Below are positions 33,881 through 42,394 of a DNA stretch of 64,000 nt, piece by piece. The notes beneath the pieces were generated by a model. The model ran no database searches, had not been told where the DNA came from, and worked only from the letters and a program-made list of their open reading frames with translations. Each line of letters starts with the position of its first letter. Within the stretch, counting starts at the first letter, position 1. A program made the position numbers and the translations under genes. The DNA is taken from assembly GCF_002113125.1 (NCBI RefSeq), contig NZ_NEJP01000015.1, positions 62,001 to 126,000 of the forward strand. The letters are read 5' to 3'. This DNA comes from Pseudomonas sp. B20(2017). Lineage in GTDB: Bacteria > Pseudomonadota > Gammaproteobacteria > Pseudomonadales > Pseudomonadaceae.

Positions 33881-33988
33881 CCCTGTGAGAGCGAGCTTGC
33901 TCCGGGCGGCGATCCGACGAATGCGTACGGACATTCAACATCAGTGTCGGCTGATACAACGCCTTCGCGAGCAAGCTCGCTCCCACAG
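33881..33988. repeat. REP doublet after the srkA-like gene
   Basis: A degenerate left copy (CCTGTGAGAGCGAGCTTGC) and a good right copy (TTCGCGAGCAAGCTCGCTCC) are inverted around about 60 bp. They occupy most of the gap before rarD. Confidence 0.88.
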
Positions 33989-34076
33989 TTCTAGCCGGGT
34001 TCACAATTTCAGAATCAATCACCTAAAAATCTCCTTACAATCGCTGCTTTGTTAGCTGCCTAAGCAAGGATTCTGC

Positions 34077-34964
34077 ATGCAAGCCGCCAACCCGCGTCGC
34101 GGGTACATTCTGGGCCTGAGCGCCTACATCATCTGGGGCCTGTTCCCGCTCTACTTCAAAGCCATCGCCGAAGTGCCGGCGGTGGAAATCATCATTCACC
34201 GGGTGCTGTGGTCGGCGCTGTTCGGCGCGCTGCTGTTGATGGTGTGGAAGCATCCCGGCTGGTGGCAGGAACTGCGCGACAACCCGAAACGCCTGGCAAT
34301 TCTTGCGCTCAGCGGCACCTTGATCGCGGCCAACTGGCTGACTTACGTCTGGTCGGTGAACAACGGCCGGATGCTGGAAGCGAGCCTCGGTTACTACATC
34401 AACCCACTGGTGAACGTGCTGCTAGGCATGCTGATCCTCGGCGAACGCCTGCGGCGCATGCAGTGGATCGCGGTGGGGCTGGCAGCGGTCGGCGTGGCGC
34501 AGCAGGTCTGGCAGGTGGGCAGTCTGCCGTGGGTGTCGCTGGTGCTGGCGCTGACCTTCGGTTTCTACGGGCTGATCCGCAAGCAGGCGCCGGTCAAGGC
34601 ACTGCCGGGGCTGGTGGTGGAAACCTGGATGCTGGTGCCGATTGCTCTCGCGTGGCTGCTATTCAATCCGACAGCGACCAGCGCTCAGGCCGAGTTCTGG
34701 ACCACCTCCGAAGCCTGGTGGCTGGTGGCGGCCGGTCCGGTGACGCTGGTCCCGCTGGTCTGCTTCAACGCGGCAGCACGACATCTGCCCTACACCACCC
34801 TCGGCTTCCTGCAATACCTGGCGCCAACTTTGGTACTGCTGCAAGCCGTGCTGCTGTTTGGCGAGCACTTGTCGTCCAGCACGCTGATCGCCTTCATGTT
34901 TATCTGGGCCGGTCTGGCGGTGTACAGCGTCGATGCGTGGCTGAGCTTGCGCCGGCGCAGCTGA
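34077..34964 (+). CDS. rarD: RarD, EamA-family transporter
   Basis: The 295-residue inner-membrane protein has ten predicted helices in two EamA halves. It shows the RarD hallmark start RGYILGLSAYIIWGLFPLYFK, then ANWLTYVWSVNNGRMLEASLGYYI, and ends with a conserved LGFLQYLAPT. RarD is associated with chloramphenicol sensitivity in E. coli; the natural substrate is unknown. A hairpin follows. Confidence 0.92.
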   Translation: MQAANPRRGYILGLSAYIIWGLFPLYFKAIAEVPAVEIIIHRVLWSALFGALLLMVWKHPGWWQELRDNPKRLAILALSGTLIAANWLTYVWSVNNGRMLEASLGYYINPLVNVLLGMLILGERLRRMQWIAVGLAAVGVAQQVWQVGSLPWVSLVLALTFGFYGLIRKQAPVKALPGLVVETWMLVPIALAWLLFNPTATSAQAEFWTTSEAWWLVAAGPVTLVPLVCFNAAARHLPYTTLGFLQYLAPTLVLLQAVLLFGEHLSSSTLIAFMFIWAGLAVYSVDAWLSLRRRS

Positions 34965-34985
34965 TCAAAAAACGCACAAACCTCC

Positions 34986-35010
34986 ACAGGCCACGGTTCT
35001 CGTGGCCTGT
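34986..35010 (+). terminator. Hairpin after rarD
   Basis: ACAGGCCACG and CGTGGCCTGT form a 10-bp perfect stem around GTTCT, 22 bases after the rarD stop. The T tract is weak (ATCGTTCCTT), so termination may be partial. Confidence 0.6.
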
Positions 35011-35027
35011 ATCGTTCCTTCCCAAGG

Positions 35028-35149
35028 TTATCCACAGCGTGATCCCCGCCGTTTGTGCGCAAGTCACTGAATGCTGGCGGTTTTTTGATCAACCTTCGCC
35101 AAGCCACGGCGGACGTGGCCTGGCGCTCAGTCTCTACAGGTTATCCACA
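35028..35149. promoter_or_regulatory. Two perfect DnaA boxes in the rarD-ACT intergenic region
   Basis: TTATCCACA occurs at 35028-35036 and again at 35141-35149 on the same strand, both exact matches to the strong DnaA box, within a 223-bp non-coding gap. Between them lie GCCACGGCGGACGTGGC, itself an inverted repeat, and GCGGTTTTTTGATCAA, which nearly mirrors the bases after the rarD stop. They could titrate DnaA or regulate the neighbours. Confidence 0.5.
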
Positions 35150-35187
35150 GGCAGGTGCACGTTTAAACTGGATAACCCGTTCCGCGC

Positions 35188-35706
35188 TCAAGGATCAGTG
35201 CGCAGCACCAATTCCACCATCAAGTCATCGGCCAGGGTCTCCAGCCGCGATTGCAGCACGTCCAGCGACAAGGTCAGCGGCACTGCCAGAATCGCCTCGG
35301 CGTGGAACAGCGGTTCACTGCTCATCGGCGCCGGACGCACTTCGGTCACCAGCCGTTCGAGATTGACGCCCTGCTCGCTCAGCAACCGGGTGATGTCGCG
35401 CACGATGCCCGGACGATCATTGCCCACCAGTTCCATGGCGATCGGTTTCCAGGTGCAGGCCTGCTCGATACCGCTTTCGGCCACCAGCACGCGAATGCCC
35501 TGTGCCGACAGTGCTTGTAGGGCATCGACTAATTCGTCGTAAGCCTCCGCCGGTACAGCGACCCGCAGGATCCCGGCGAACTGCCCGGCCATTCGCGACA
35601 TGCGGCTTTCCAGCCAGTTGCCGCCGTGTTCGGCAATGCATTGGGCGATGCGCTCGACCTGCCCGGGCTTGTCCGGTGCGAAGACGGTGAGTACGAGGTG
35701 ATCCAT
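35188..35706 (-). CDS. GcvR-like protein with two ACT domains
   Basis: The 172-residue protein is two ACT domains in tandem: residues 1-80 (MDHLVLTVFAPDKPGQVERI) and 85-172 (MELVGNDRPGIVRDITRLL). It lacks a DNA-binding domain. This is the architecture of GcvR, the accessory regulator of the glycine cleavage operon, but GcvR paralogues are common in pseudomonads, so the target is uncertain. No gcv genes are in the window. Confidence 0.82.
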   Translation of the reverse strand: MDHLVLTVFAPDKPGQVERIAQCIAEHGGNWLESRMSRMAGQFAGILRVAVPAEAYDELVDALQALSAQGIRVLVAESGIEQACTWKPIAMELVGNDRPGIVRDITRLLSEQGVNLERLVTEVRPAPMSSEPLFHAEAILAVPLTLSLDVLQSRLETLADDLMVELVLRTDP

Positions 35707-36160
35707 GGCGCAGCCCTCTTGTCATGACTTTTGTTATAGAAAAGCAAGTATAGGCAAGCGTTCGACAGACGCCTCAGACGCTCGAAGCCACAAATCGTGT
35801 ACAACTTTTTATATTTAGCTGGAACAATCTATTGGTTTTTTGAGAACATCCCGTTCCGCGCCGTGACCGCAATGCGTCATGGGGTCGCAGAACGACGTAA
35901 TTAGTCTGATTTTCACAACCGCAACTCATCATGTAGTATGCCGCAGCGCGCACTACATAACGCTGGATCGATGTCTGCCCAAGGCACGTTCGCAACCCTG
36001 AAAGCCCCGTCAGCAAGGCCCCCAAGCCGTTGATTGGTCCCAGCCCAGCCGCCAGCGATGGCATGTACTGGTCGAGGGGTTTGTGGTTTAAATGGCCAGA
36101 GGCTTCATTGTTAAATTGAAGAGCTGAAAAGCGAAATAGCTGAGCAGAGTGAGGCAAGCA
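35707..36160. other. 454-bp non-coding gap upstream of glcB with an inverted repeat
   Basis: No credible gene is visible. The only structure I trust is ATGTAGT (35931-35937) with ACTACAT (35952-35958), 14 bases apart, about 200 bp before the glcB start codon. It could be an operator for glcB. The rest includes AT-rich stretches near 35800-35840 and a GAGG ribosome site just before glcB. Confidence 0.5.
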
Positions 36161-38338
36161 ATGACTGAACACGTTCAAGTCGGTGGCCTGCAGGTCGCCA
36201 AAGTCCTGTTCGACTTCGTGAACAACGAAGCCATTCCCGGTACCGGCCTCACCGCCGACAAATTCTGGGAAGGTGCCGACAAGGTCATTCACGACCTGGC
36301 GCCGAAGAACAAAGCCCTACTCGCCAAACGCGATGACTTCCAGGCTCGTATCGATGGCTGGCACCAGAGCCGTGCCGGTCAGCCGCACGACGCCGTGGCC
36401 TATAAAGCCTTCCTGCAAGAGATCGGTTATCTGCTGCCAGAAGCGGCTGATTTCCAGGCAACGACGCAAAACGTCGATGACGAAATCGCCCGTACCGCCG
36501 GCCCGCAACTCGTGGTTCCGGTGATGAACGCCCGCTTCGCCCTCAACGCCTCGAACGCCCGCTGGGGTTCGCTTTACGACGCCCTGTATGGCACCGACGC
36601 CATCAGCGAAGCCGGCGGCGCGGAAAAAGGCAAAGGCTACAACAAGGTGCGTGGCGACAAAGTCATCGCCTTCGCCCGTGCGTTCCTCGACGAAGCCGCG
36701 CCACTGGCGACCGGCTCTCACGTCGATTCCACCGGCTACAAGATCGCTGACGGCAAACTGGTCGTCACCCTCAAGGGCGGCAGCACCAGCGGCCTGCGCA
36801 ACGACGCACAGCTGATCGGTTTCCAGGGTGACGCCAATGCGCCGATCGCGATCCTGCTGAAGAACAACGGCCTGCACTTCGAAATCCAGATCGACGCCAG
36901 TACCCCGGTCGGCCAGACCGATGCCGCCGGCGTCAAAGACATCCTGATGGAAGCGGCGCTGACCACCATCATGGACTGCGAAGACTCCGTGGCAGCCGTC
37001 GATGCCGACGACAAGGTTGTGATCTACCGCAACTGGCTCGGCCTGATGAAGGGCGACCTGGCGGAATCCGTGTCCAAGGGCGGCCAGACCTTCACCCGCA
37101 CCATGAACCCGGATCGTACCTACACCAAGGTCGACGGCAGCGAACTGACCCTGCACGGCCGCTCGCTGCTGTTCGTGCGCAACGTCGGCCACCTGATGAC
37201 CATCGACGCGATCCTCGACAAGCACGGCAACGAAGTGCCAGAAGGCATCCTCGACGGTCTGGTGACTTGCCTCGCGGCGATGCACAACCTGAACGGCAAC
37301 ACTTCGCGCAAGAACACCCGCACCGGTTCCGTCTACATCGTCAAACCGAAGATGCACGGCCCGGAAGAAGCGGCGTTCACCAACGAGCTGTTCGGTCGCA
37401 TCGAAGACGTGCTGGGCCTCAAGCGCAACACCCTGAAAGTCGGGATCATGGACGAGGAACGCCGCACCACGGTCAACCTCAAGGCTTGCATCCAGGCTGC
37501 CAGCGAGCGCGTGGTGTTCATCAACACCGGCTTCCTCGACCGCACCGGCGACGAAATCCACACCTCCATGGAAGCCGGCCCGATGGTGCGCAAGGCTGAC
37601 ATGAAGGCCGAGAAGTGGATCGGCGCCTACGAGAACTGGAACGTCGATATCGGTCTGAGCACCGGCCTGCAAGGTCGTGCGCAAATCGGTAAAGGCATGT
37701 GGGCGATGCCCGATCTGATGGCAGCGATGCTCGAACAGAAAATCGTTCACCCGCTGGCCGGCGCCAACACTGCCTGGGTTCCGTCGCCGACCGCCGCTGC
37801 GCTGCACGCGCTGCACTACCACAAGGTCGACGTGTTCGCCCGTCAGGCCGAGCTGGCCAAACGTGCCCGCGCTTCGGTCGATGACATCCTGACCATCCCG
37901 CTGGCGGTCAACCCGAACTGGACCCCGGAGCAGATCAAGAACGAACTGGACAACAACGCCCAGGGCATTCTCGGTTACGTGGTGCGCTGGATCGACCAGG
38001 GCGTGGGTTGCTCGAAAGTGCCGGACATCAACGACGTCGGCCTGATGGAAGACCGTGCGACGCTGCGTATTTCCAGCCAGCACATCGCCAACTGGCTGCG
38101 TCACGGCGTGGTCACCGAAGCGCAAGTGATGGAAAGCCTCAAGCGCATGGCGCCGGTGGTGGACCGTCAGAACGCCAACGACCCGCTGTACCGTCCACTG
38201 GCCCCGAACTTCGACAGCAACATCGCCTTCCAGGCGGCGGTCGAACTGGTGATCGAGGGCACCAAACAGCCGAACGGCTACACCGAGCCGGTCCTGCACC
38301 GTCGTCGTCGCGAGTTCAAGGCTGCCAACGGCCTGTAA
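36161..38338 (+). CDS. glcB: Malate synthase G
   Basis: This enzyme condenses glyoxylate and acetyl-CoA to malate, completing the glyoxylate shunt. The 725-residue length is exactly that of the monomeric G form. Recognisable segments are TTIMDCEDSVAAVDADDK (metal-binding Glu/Asp), HGRSLLFVRNVGH and GIMDEERRTTVNLKACI. ATG 36161 is preferred over the in-frame GTG 36149 because GAGG sits seven bases before it. Flanked by a strong bidirectional terminator; monocistronic. Confidence 0.97.
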   Translation: MTEHVQVGGLQVAKVLFDFVNNEAIPGTGLTADKFWEGADKVIHDLAPKNKALLAKRDDFQARIDGWHQSRAGQPHDAVAYKAFLQEIGYLLPEAADFQATTQNVDDEIARTAGPQLVVPVMNARFALNASNARWGSLYDALYGTDAISEAGGAEKGKGYNKVRGDKVIAFARAFLDEAAPLATGSHVDSTGYKIADGKLVVTLKGGSTSGLRNDAQLIGFQGDANAPIAILLKNNGLHFEIQIDASTPVGQTDAAGVKDILMEAALTTIMDCEDSVAAVDADDKVVIYRNWLGLMKGDLAESVSKGGQTFTRTMNPDRTYTKVDGSELTLHGRSLLFVRNVGHLMTIDAILDKHGNEVPEGILDGLVTCLAAMHNLNGNTSRKNTRTGSVYIVKPKMHGPEEAAFTNELFGRIEDVLGLKRNTLKVGIMDEERRTTVNLKACIQAASERVVFINTGFLDRTGDEIHTSMEAGPMVRKADMKAEKWIGAYENWNVDIGLSTGLQGRAQIGKGMWAMPDLMAAMLEQKIVHPLAGANTAWVPSPTAAALHALHYHKVDVFARQAELAKRARASVDDILTIPLAVNPNWTPEQIKNELDNNAQGILGYVVRWIDQGVGCSKVPDINDVGLMEDRATLRISSQHIANWLRHGVVTEAQVMESLKRMAPVVDRQNANDPLYRPLAPNFDSNIAFQAAVELVIEGTKQPNGYTEPVLHRRRREFKAANGL

Positions 38339-38360
38339 CCTGCGCGGATGCCAGACATGA

Positions 38361-38392
38361 AAAAGCCCTGATCTTTCGATCAGGGCTTTTTT
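38361..38392. terminator. Bidirectional terminator between glcB and the receiver gene
   Basis: AAAAGCCCTGATC and GATCAGGGCTTTT form a 13-bp perfect stem around TTTC, with further T residues beyond. It serves glcB on the plus strand and the convergent receiver gene on the minus strand. Confidence 0.93.
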
Positions 38393-38408
38393 GTTTGCGC
38401 CGGAATGG

Positions 38409-38867
38409 CTAGGGCTCGATACCCAACTCATGTCTGACGAGACCGAGCAATTTGGCGGTATCGATCGGTTTGAGCAGGAAATCCACCACGCTCAGATGCA
38501 TCGCCGCAATCGCGTCCTTCACGTCGGCATCGCCCGAAACAATGATGATCGGCATCGCCGCCCGTACCGATTCACGCACCTGACGAATCAGGTCCAGGCC
38601 GTCAACATTGCCCATCCGCAGATCGGTGATGACCAACCCGATCCGTCGTCTGTTATCCGTATCGGGCATCAACATCCTGAGCGCTTCTTCACCGCTGGCG
38701 GCCGTCACACAATCAATGCCATCCAGCCCCAGAATTTCCGCCAACAACTCCCGAGCGTCTCTGTCGTCGTCGACGATCAATACTCGCTGAGGGGGCAACT
38801 CGGGCTCAAGCATGAGTTCCCGCAGCGCCTCCTGTTCGGCGTCGCTCAAAATATCGTGGTCGGACAT
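38409..38867 (-). CDS. Stand-alone response-regulator receiver protein
   Basis: The 152-residue protein has a 27-residue acidic N-terminal tail and one CheY-like receiver domain. The acidic pocket is Asp33-35 (LIVDDDRDARE), the phospho-acceptor Asp82 is in LVITDLRM, and Lys133 is in DFLLKPID. There is no output domain. Its sensor kinase is not nearby. It may work by protein contact, like CheY-type or phosphorelay proteins. Confidence 0.9.
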   Translation of the reverse strand: MSDHDILSDAEQEALRELMLEPELPPQRVLIVDDDRDARELLAEILGLDGIDCVTAASGEEALRMLMPDTDNRRRIGLVITDLRMGNVDGLDLIRQVRESVRAAMPIIIVSGDADVKDAIAAMHLSVVDFLLKPIDTAKLLGLVRHELGIEP

Positions 38868-39074
38868 GGCGTTCTCTACGTGTTCTAAATCGATCCTCTG
38901 GCAAGAGGTCAGACATCGCGATACAGCGCTTCAATGTGCACTTCGTCGGATATTTTTCCAAGGGGCGAACCGAAGAATTTCCGACTGATTTTGTAGGGCA
39001 TATCCGAAAACTACTCAACGGCATGCCGAACCTAGACTTACGTCCAATGGGCACCCTTCGCGATGGGGTCGACC

Positions 39075-39134
39075 ATGGCTGCAACGATCCGACAACAACA
39101 ATTCGAAAAAGACTGCGGTAATGGTTATGAGTAA
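39075..39134 (+). CDS. Possible 19-residue leader peptide overlapping the DUF294 gene
   Basis: ATG 39075 opens a 19-codon frame (MAATIRQQQFEKDCGNGYE) whose TAA at 39132-39134 overlaps the start of the next gene in another frame. It could couple translation of the DUF294 gene, which has no good Shine-Dalgarno of its own. It may equally be chance. The 253-bp gap to the left holds nothing else I can support. Confidence 0.2.
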   Translation: MAATIRQQQFEKDCGNGYE

Positions 39135-41061
39135 AGCGGACGCCTTCACCCAGGCAGGGAAAACCGCGGTGTTGCAGAACATTCAGGGCACTTTGCAATT
39201 CCTCCAGCGCTTCCCCCCATTCAATCAAATGGAACATGCCCACCTGGCCTACCTGGTGGAGCAATGTCAGCTGCGCTTCTACGGTCAGGGCGAAAGCATC
39301 ATCAAACCCGCCGACGGGCCGGTCGAACACTTCTACATCGTCAAGCAGGGCCGGGTGGTCGGCGAGCGTCCGCACACGGCCAAGGGCGGCACCGAAACCA
39401 CGTTTGAAATCACCACCGGCGAGTGTTTTCCCCTCGCCGCGCTGCTCGGCGAACGGGCAACCCGCACCGAGCATCTGGCCGGTGAAGACACCTTCTGCCT
39501 GCAACTGAACAAACTGGCGTTCATCAAGCTGTTCGCCCTCTCCAACACCTTCCGCGATTTCGCGCTGCGCGGGGTCAGCAGCCTGCTCGATCAGGTCAAT
39601 CAGCAAGTCCAGCAAAAAGCCGTGGAAACCCTCGGCACCCAATACTCGCTGAACACCCGTCTCGGCGAATTGGCCATGCGCCATCCGGTAACCTGCAGCC
39701 CTTCCACCCCAGTGCGCGAAGCGGTGAAGCTGATGCACGAACAACAGGTCGGCAGCATCGTCGCGGTGGACGAACACAAGGCGCCGCTGGGGATTTTCAC
39801 CCTGCGCGACCTGCGCCATGTAGTGGCTGAAGGCGTTGGCGATTTCAGCGAGCCGATCGAACGCCACATGACGCACTCGCCGTTCTATCTGTCGCCGGAT
39901 CACAGCGCCTTCGACGCGGCGATTGCCATGACCGAACGGCACATCGCCCATGTGTGTCTGGTCAAGGATCGACGCCTGTGCGGCGTGGTTTCCGAGCGGG
40001 ATCTGTTCTCGTTGCAACGTGTCGATCTGGTGCATCTGGCGCGCACCATTCGCAGCGCCCAGCGAGTCGAACAACTGGTGACCCTGCGCGGCGAGATCGG
40101 CCAACTGGTAGAGCGCATGCTCGCTCACGGCGCATCGTCGACCCAGATCACCCACATCATCACCCTGCTCAACGATCACACCGTGTGCCGGGTGATCGAA
40201 CTGACACTCGCCGAAAAAGGCGATCCCGGCGTGCCGTTCAGTTGGCTGTGCTTCGGCAGCGAAGGCCGACGCGAGCAGACGCTGCACACCGATCAGGACA
40301 ACGGCATTCTGTTCGACGCGCGGGATGCGGCCCATGCGGCAGAGATTCGCGGCAAGCTGCTGCCTATCGCCCAGCAGATCAATACCAGCCTGGCGCAGTG
40401 CGGCTTCACCCTGTGCAAGGGCAACGTCATGGCCGGCAACCCGCAGTTGTGCTTGTCCCGCGCCGAATGGGCCCGACGCTTTGCCGCGTTCATTCGTGAG
40501 GCGACGCCGGAGAACCTGTTGGGCTCCAGCATCTATTTCGACCTGCGCGTGGTCTGGGGTGATGAACAGGGTTGCGAGCAATTGCGCCGGGGGATTCTCG
40601 ATCAGGTCGGCGATAATCGGCTGTTCCAGCGGATGATGGCCGAGAACGCCTTGCGCAACCGTCCACCAGTGGGACGTTTCCGTGAGTTCGTGCTCACGAA
40701 AAAGAATGGCGAGAAGGCCACGCTCGACCTGAAAATCCAGGGCCTGACCCCGTTTGTCGACGGTGCCCGCCTGCTCGCGCTGGCCCATGGCATCGATGCC
40801 AACAACACCCTCGAACGCTTTCGCCAGCTGGTGGATAAAGAAGTCATCGACCGGCTGGATGGCGCCGCGTACGAAGAGGCTTATCACTTCATCCAGCAGA
40901 CGCGCATGCAACAGCATCAACTGCAGACCCGGGAAAACCTGCCGTACTCGAACCGGGTCGATCCCGACAGCCTCAATCATCTGGACCGGCGCATCCTGCG
41001 TGAATCCCTGCGCCAGGCCCAGCGCCTGCAAAGCAGCCTGACCTTGCGGTATCAGCTATGA
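39121..41061 (+). CDS. cNMP-binding/CBS/DUF294 nucleotidyltransferase-like protein
   Basis: The 646-residue protein has an N-terminal cyclic-nucleotide-binding fold (about residues 20-150, with YGQGESIIKPADG), two CBS domains (about 175-295, VREAVKLMHEQQVGSIVAVDE), a DUF294 nucleotidyltransferase-like domain (about 340-480, SEGRREQTLHTDQDNGI) and a C-terminal helical part. The GSEGRREQ and DQDNG motifs match GlnD-like transferases. It may start at ATG 39121 or at ATG 39127. It overlaps the exonuclease gene by four bases; the pair often occurs together in pseudomonads. Function unknown. Confidence 0.85.
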   Translation: MVMSKADAFTQAGKTAVLQNIQGTLQFLQRFPPFNQMEHAHLAYLVEQCQLRFYGQGESIIKPADGPVEHFYIVKQGRVVGERPHTAKGGTETTFEITTGECFPLAALLGERATRTEHLAGEDTFCLQLNKLAFIKLFALSNTFRDFALRGVSSLLDQVNQQVQQKAVETLGTQYSLNTRLGELAMRHPVTCSPSTPVREAVKLMHEQQVGSIVAVDEHKAPLGIFTLRDLRHVVAEGVGDFSEPIERHMTHSPFYLSPDHSAFDAAIAMTERHIAHVCLVKDRRLCGVVSERDLFSLQRVDLVHLARTIRSAQRVEQLVTLRGEIGQLVERMLAHGASSTQITHIITLLNDHTVCRVIELTLAEKGDPGVPFSWLCFGSEGRREQTLHTDQDNGILFDARDAAHAAEIRGKLLPIAQQINTSLAQCGFTLCKGNVMAGNPQLCLSRAEWARRFAAFIREATPENLLGSSIYFDLRVVWGDEQGCEQLRRGILDQVGDNRLFQRMMAENALRNRPPVGRFREFVLTKKNGEKATLDLKIQGLTPFVDGARLLALAHGIDANNTLERFRQLVDKEVIDRLDGAAYEEAYHFIQQTRMQQHQLQTRENLPYSNRVDPDSLNHLDRRILRESLRQAQRLQSSLTLRYQL

Positions 41062-41765
41062 GCCTGTTTTCGTGGCTGCGTCCGGCCAGCCCCGTTGTGC
41101 CGGACGACCTGCAACAACGCCTGACGAAACTACCGGCCATCGGCGAACTGCGTGAATGCAGCCTGCGCGAACAGCGTTGGGTGGTGCTGGATCTGGAAAC
41201 CACCGGACTGAACCTGAACAAGGATCGGGTGCTGTCGATCGGCGCGGTGGTGATCGAGGACGGCGCGATCGACTTCAGTCAGCAGTTCGAACGCACCCTG
41301 CAATGCCGCGAGCTGAAACTCGGCCCGAGCGTGTTGATTCATGGTCTGGCACCGAGCGCAATTGCCGCCGGCAGCGAGCCCACGGAAGCGCTGGTCGAAC
41401 TGTTGGAGTTTATCGGCGACAGCCCGGTGCTGGCGTTTCACGCTTCCTTCGACCAGCACATGCTCGGCCGTGCATTGAAGGAACATCTGGGGCACAAGTT
41501 GCAGACGGTGTTTCTCGATGTGGCGCAGATTGCCCCGCTGGTTTGCCCGCAGGCGCACATTCGCGAGGCGGGGCTGGACGAGTGGATCGACTGGTTCAAG
41601 CTCGAAGTCTTTGAGCGTCACCATGCGAGCGCCGACGCTCTGGCCACGGCGGAACTGGCGCTGATCCTGTTCAGCCGGGCACGCCAGCAGCAGATCCACA
41701 GCCCGCTGAATCTGCAACAACGCCTGAGTCAGTGGAAACGCCGCCAGCAGACGCATTCGTTCTGA
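41058..41765 (+). CDS. DEDDh 3'-5' exonuclease (DnaQ-like)
   Basis: The 235-residue protein has all DEDDh residues: Asp45 and Glu47 in LDLETTG, Asp132 in HASFDQHML, and His189 and Asp193 in HHASADALATAEL. It is a DnaQ/polymerase III epsilon-type exonuclease, but not the replicative subunit, which lacks the 40-residue N-terminal extension. The start overlaps the DUF294 stop as ATGA. Confidence 0.92.
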   Translation: MSLFSWLRPASPVVPDDLQQRLTKLPAIGELRECSLREQRWVVLDLETTGLNLNKDRVLSIGAVVIEDGAIDFSQQFERTLQCRELKLGPSVLIHGLAPSAIAAGSEPTEALVELLEFIGDSPVLAFHASFDQHMLGRALKEHLGHKLQTVFLDVAQIAPLVCPQAHIREAGLDEWIDWFKLEVFERHHASADALATAELALILFSRARQQQIHSPLNLQQRLSQWKRRQQTHSF

Positions 41766-41768
41766 ATC

Positions 41769-41790
41769 CGGGTTGTCGCCCGACAACCCG
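41769..41790. repeat. Perfect inverted repeat after the exonuclease gene
   Basis: Arms CGGGTTGTCG and CGACAACCCG are separated by two bases and start four bases after the exonuclease stop codon. There is no T tract, so it is either a compact terminator without a tail or a protein-binding palindrome. Confidence 0.5.
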
Positions 41791-41832
41791 ACCGGTGGCC
41801 AATTGCTAACCATTCCCACCTCTGCCACAATC

Positions 41833-41851
41833 GCGAACAATTCTCGTTAGT
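41833..41851. promoter_or_regulatory. Candidate Fur box upstream of the sigma factor gene
   Basis: GCGAACAATTCTCGTTAGT agrees at 11 of 13 core positions with the AATGATTCTCATT centre of Pseudomonas Fur boxes. It lies about 25 bp before the sigma factor start, where iron repression of the regulatory genes would be expected. Confidence 0.45.
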
Positions 41852-41875
41852 TAACACTTCCCAGTCGGTGTCGTC

Positions 41876-42394
41876 GTGTCTTCAGCCCAAAGCCCTCACA
41901 GTGAGCTCGTCGGTGCGTTGTATCGCGACCACCGCGGCTGGCTGCTGGCCTGGCTGCGCCGCAATGTGGCCTGCCCGCAACGCGCAGAAGACCTGAGCCA
42001 GGACACCTTTGTCCGCCTGCTCGGCCGCGATGAGCTGCTGACACCCCGCGAACCCCGGGCGTTTCTGGTGGCAATCGCCAAGGGCTTGTTGTTCGACTAC
42101 TTCCGCCGTGCAGCGTTGGAACAGGCGTATCTGACCGAACTGATGCTGATCCCCGAGGGCGAACAGCCCTCGGTCGAAGAACAGCAACTGATCCTCGAAG
42201 ACCTCAAGGCCATCGACCGCATGCTCGGCAAGCTGTCGACCAAGGCCCGCGCCGCTTTCCTCTATAACCGCCTCGACGGCCTGACCCATGCCGAGATCGC
42301 CGACAAACTCGGCGTGTCGGTCCCGCGCGTGCGCCAGTACCTGGCCCAGGGCATCCGCCAGTGCTATATCGCGCTGTACGGTGAGCCGACATGA
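41876..42394 (+). CDS. fiuI: FecI-type extracytoplasmic sigma factor
   Basis: The 172-residue sigma-70 family protein has region 2 (LYRDHRGWLLAWLRRN to FLVAIAKGLLFDYFRR, residues 14-80) and region 4 (LDGLTHAEIADKLGVSVPRVRQYLAQGI, residues 130-160). It is the iron-starvation subclass. The start is GTG 41876. It overlaps the anti-sigma gene by four bases. Gene order with the receptor and a GST gene next door matches P. aeruginosa fiuI-fiuR-fiuA (PA0472-PA0470, PA0473), from memory, so I use that name. It should direct transcription of fiuA. Confidence 0.9.
   Translation: MSSAQSPHSELVGALYRDHRGWLLAWLRRNVACPQRAEDLSQDTFVRLLGRDELLTPREPRAFLVAIAKGLLFDYFRRAALEQAYLTELMLIPEGEQPSVEEQQLILEDLKAIDRMLGKLSTKARAAFLYNRLDGLTHAEIADKLGVSVPRVRQYLAQGIRQCYIALYGEPT

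Noticed and set aside
36317..38431. Open frame of about 704 codons antisense to glcB
   Set aside because: Shadow of the malate synthase gene caused by GC-rich codon use; no domain is recognisable.
38936..39121. 61-codon frame before the DUF294 gene
   Set aside because: Composition and lack of a ribosome site suggest chance; the shorter frame at 39075 is listed with low confidence instead.
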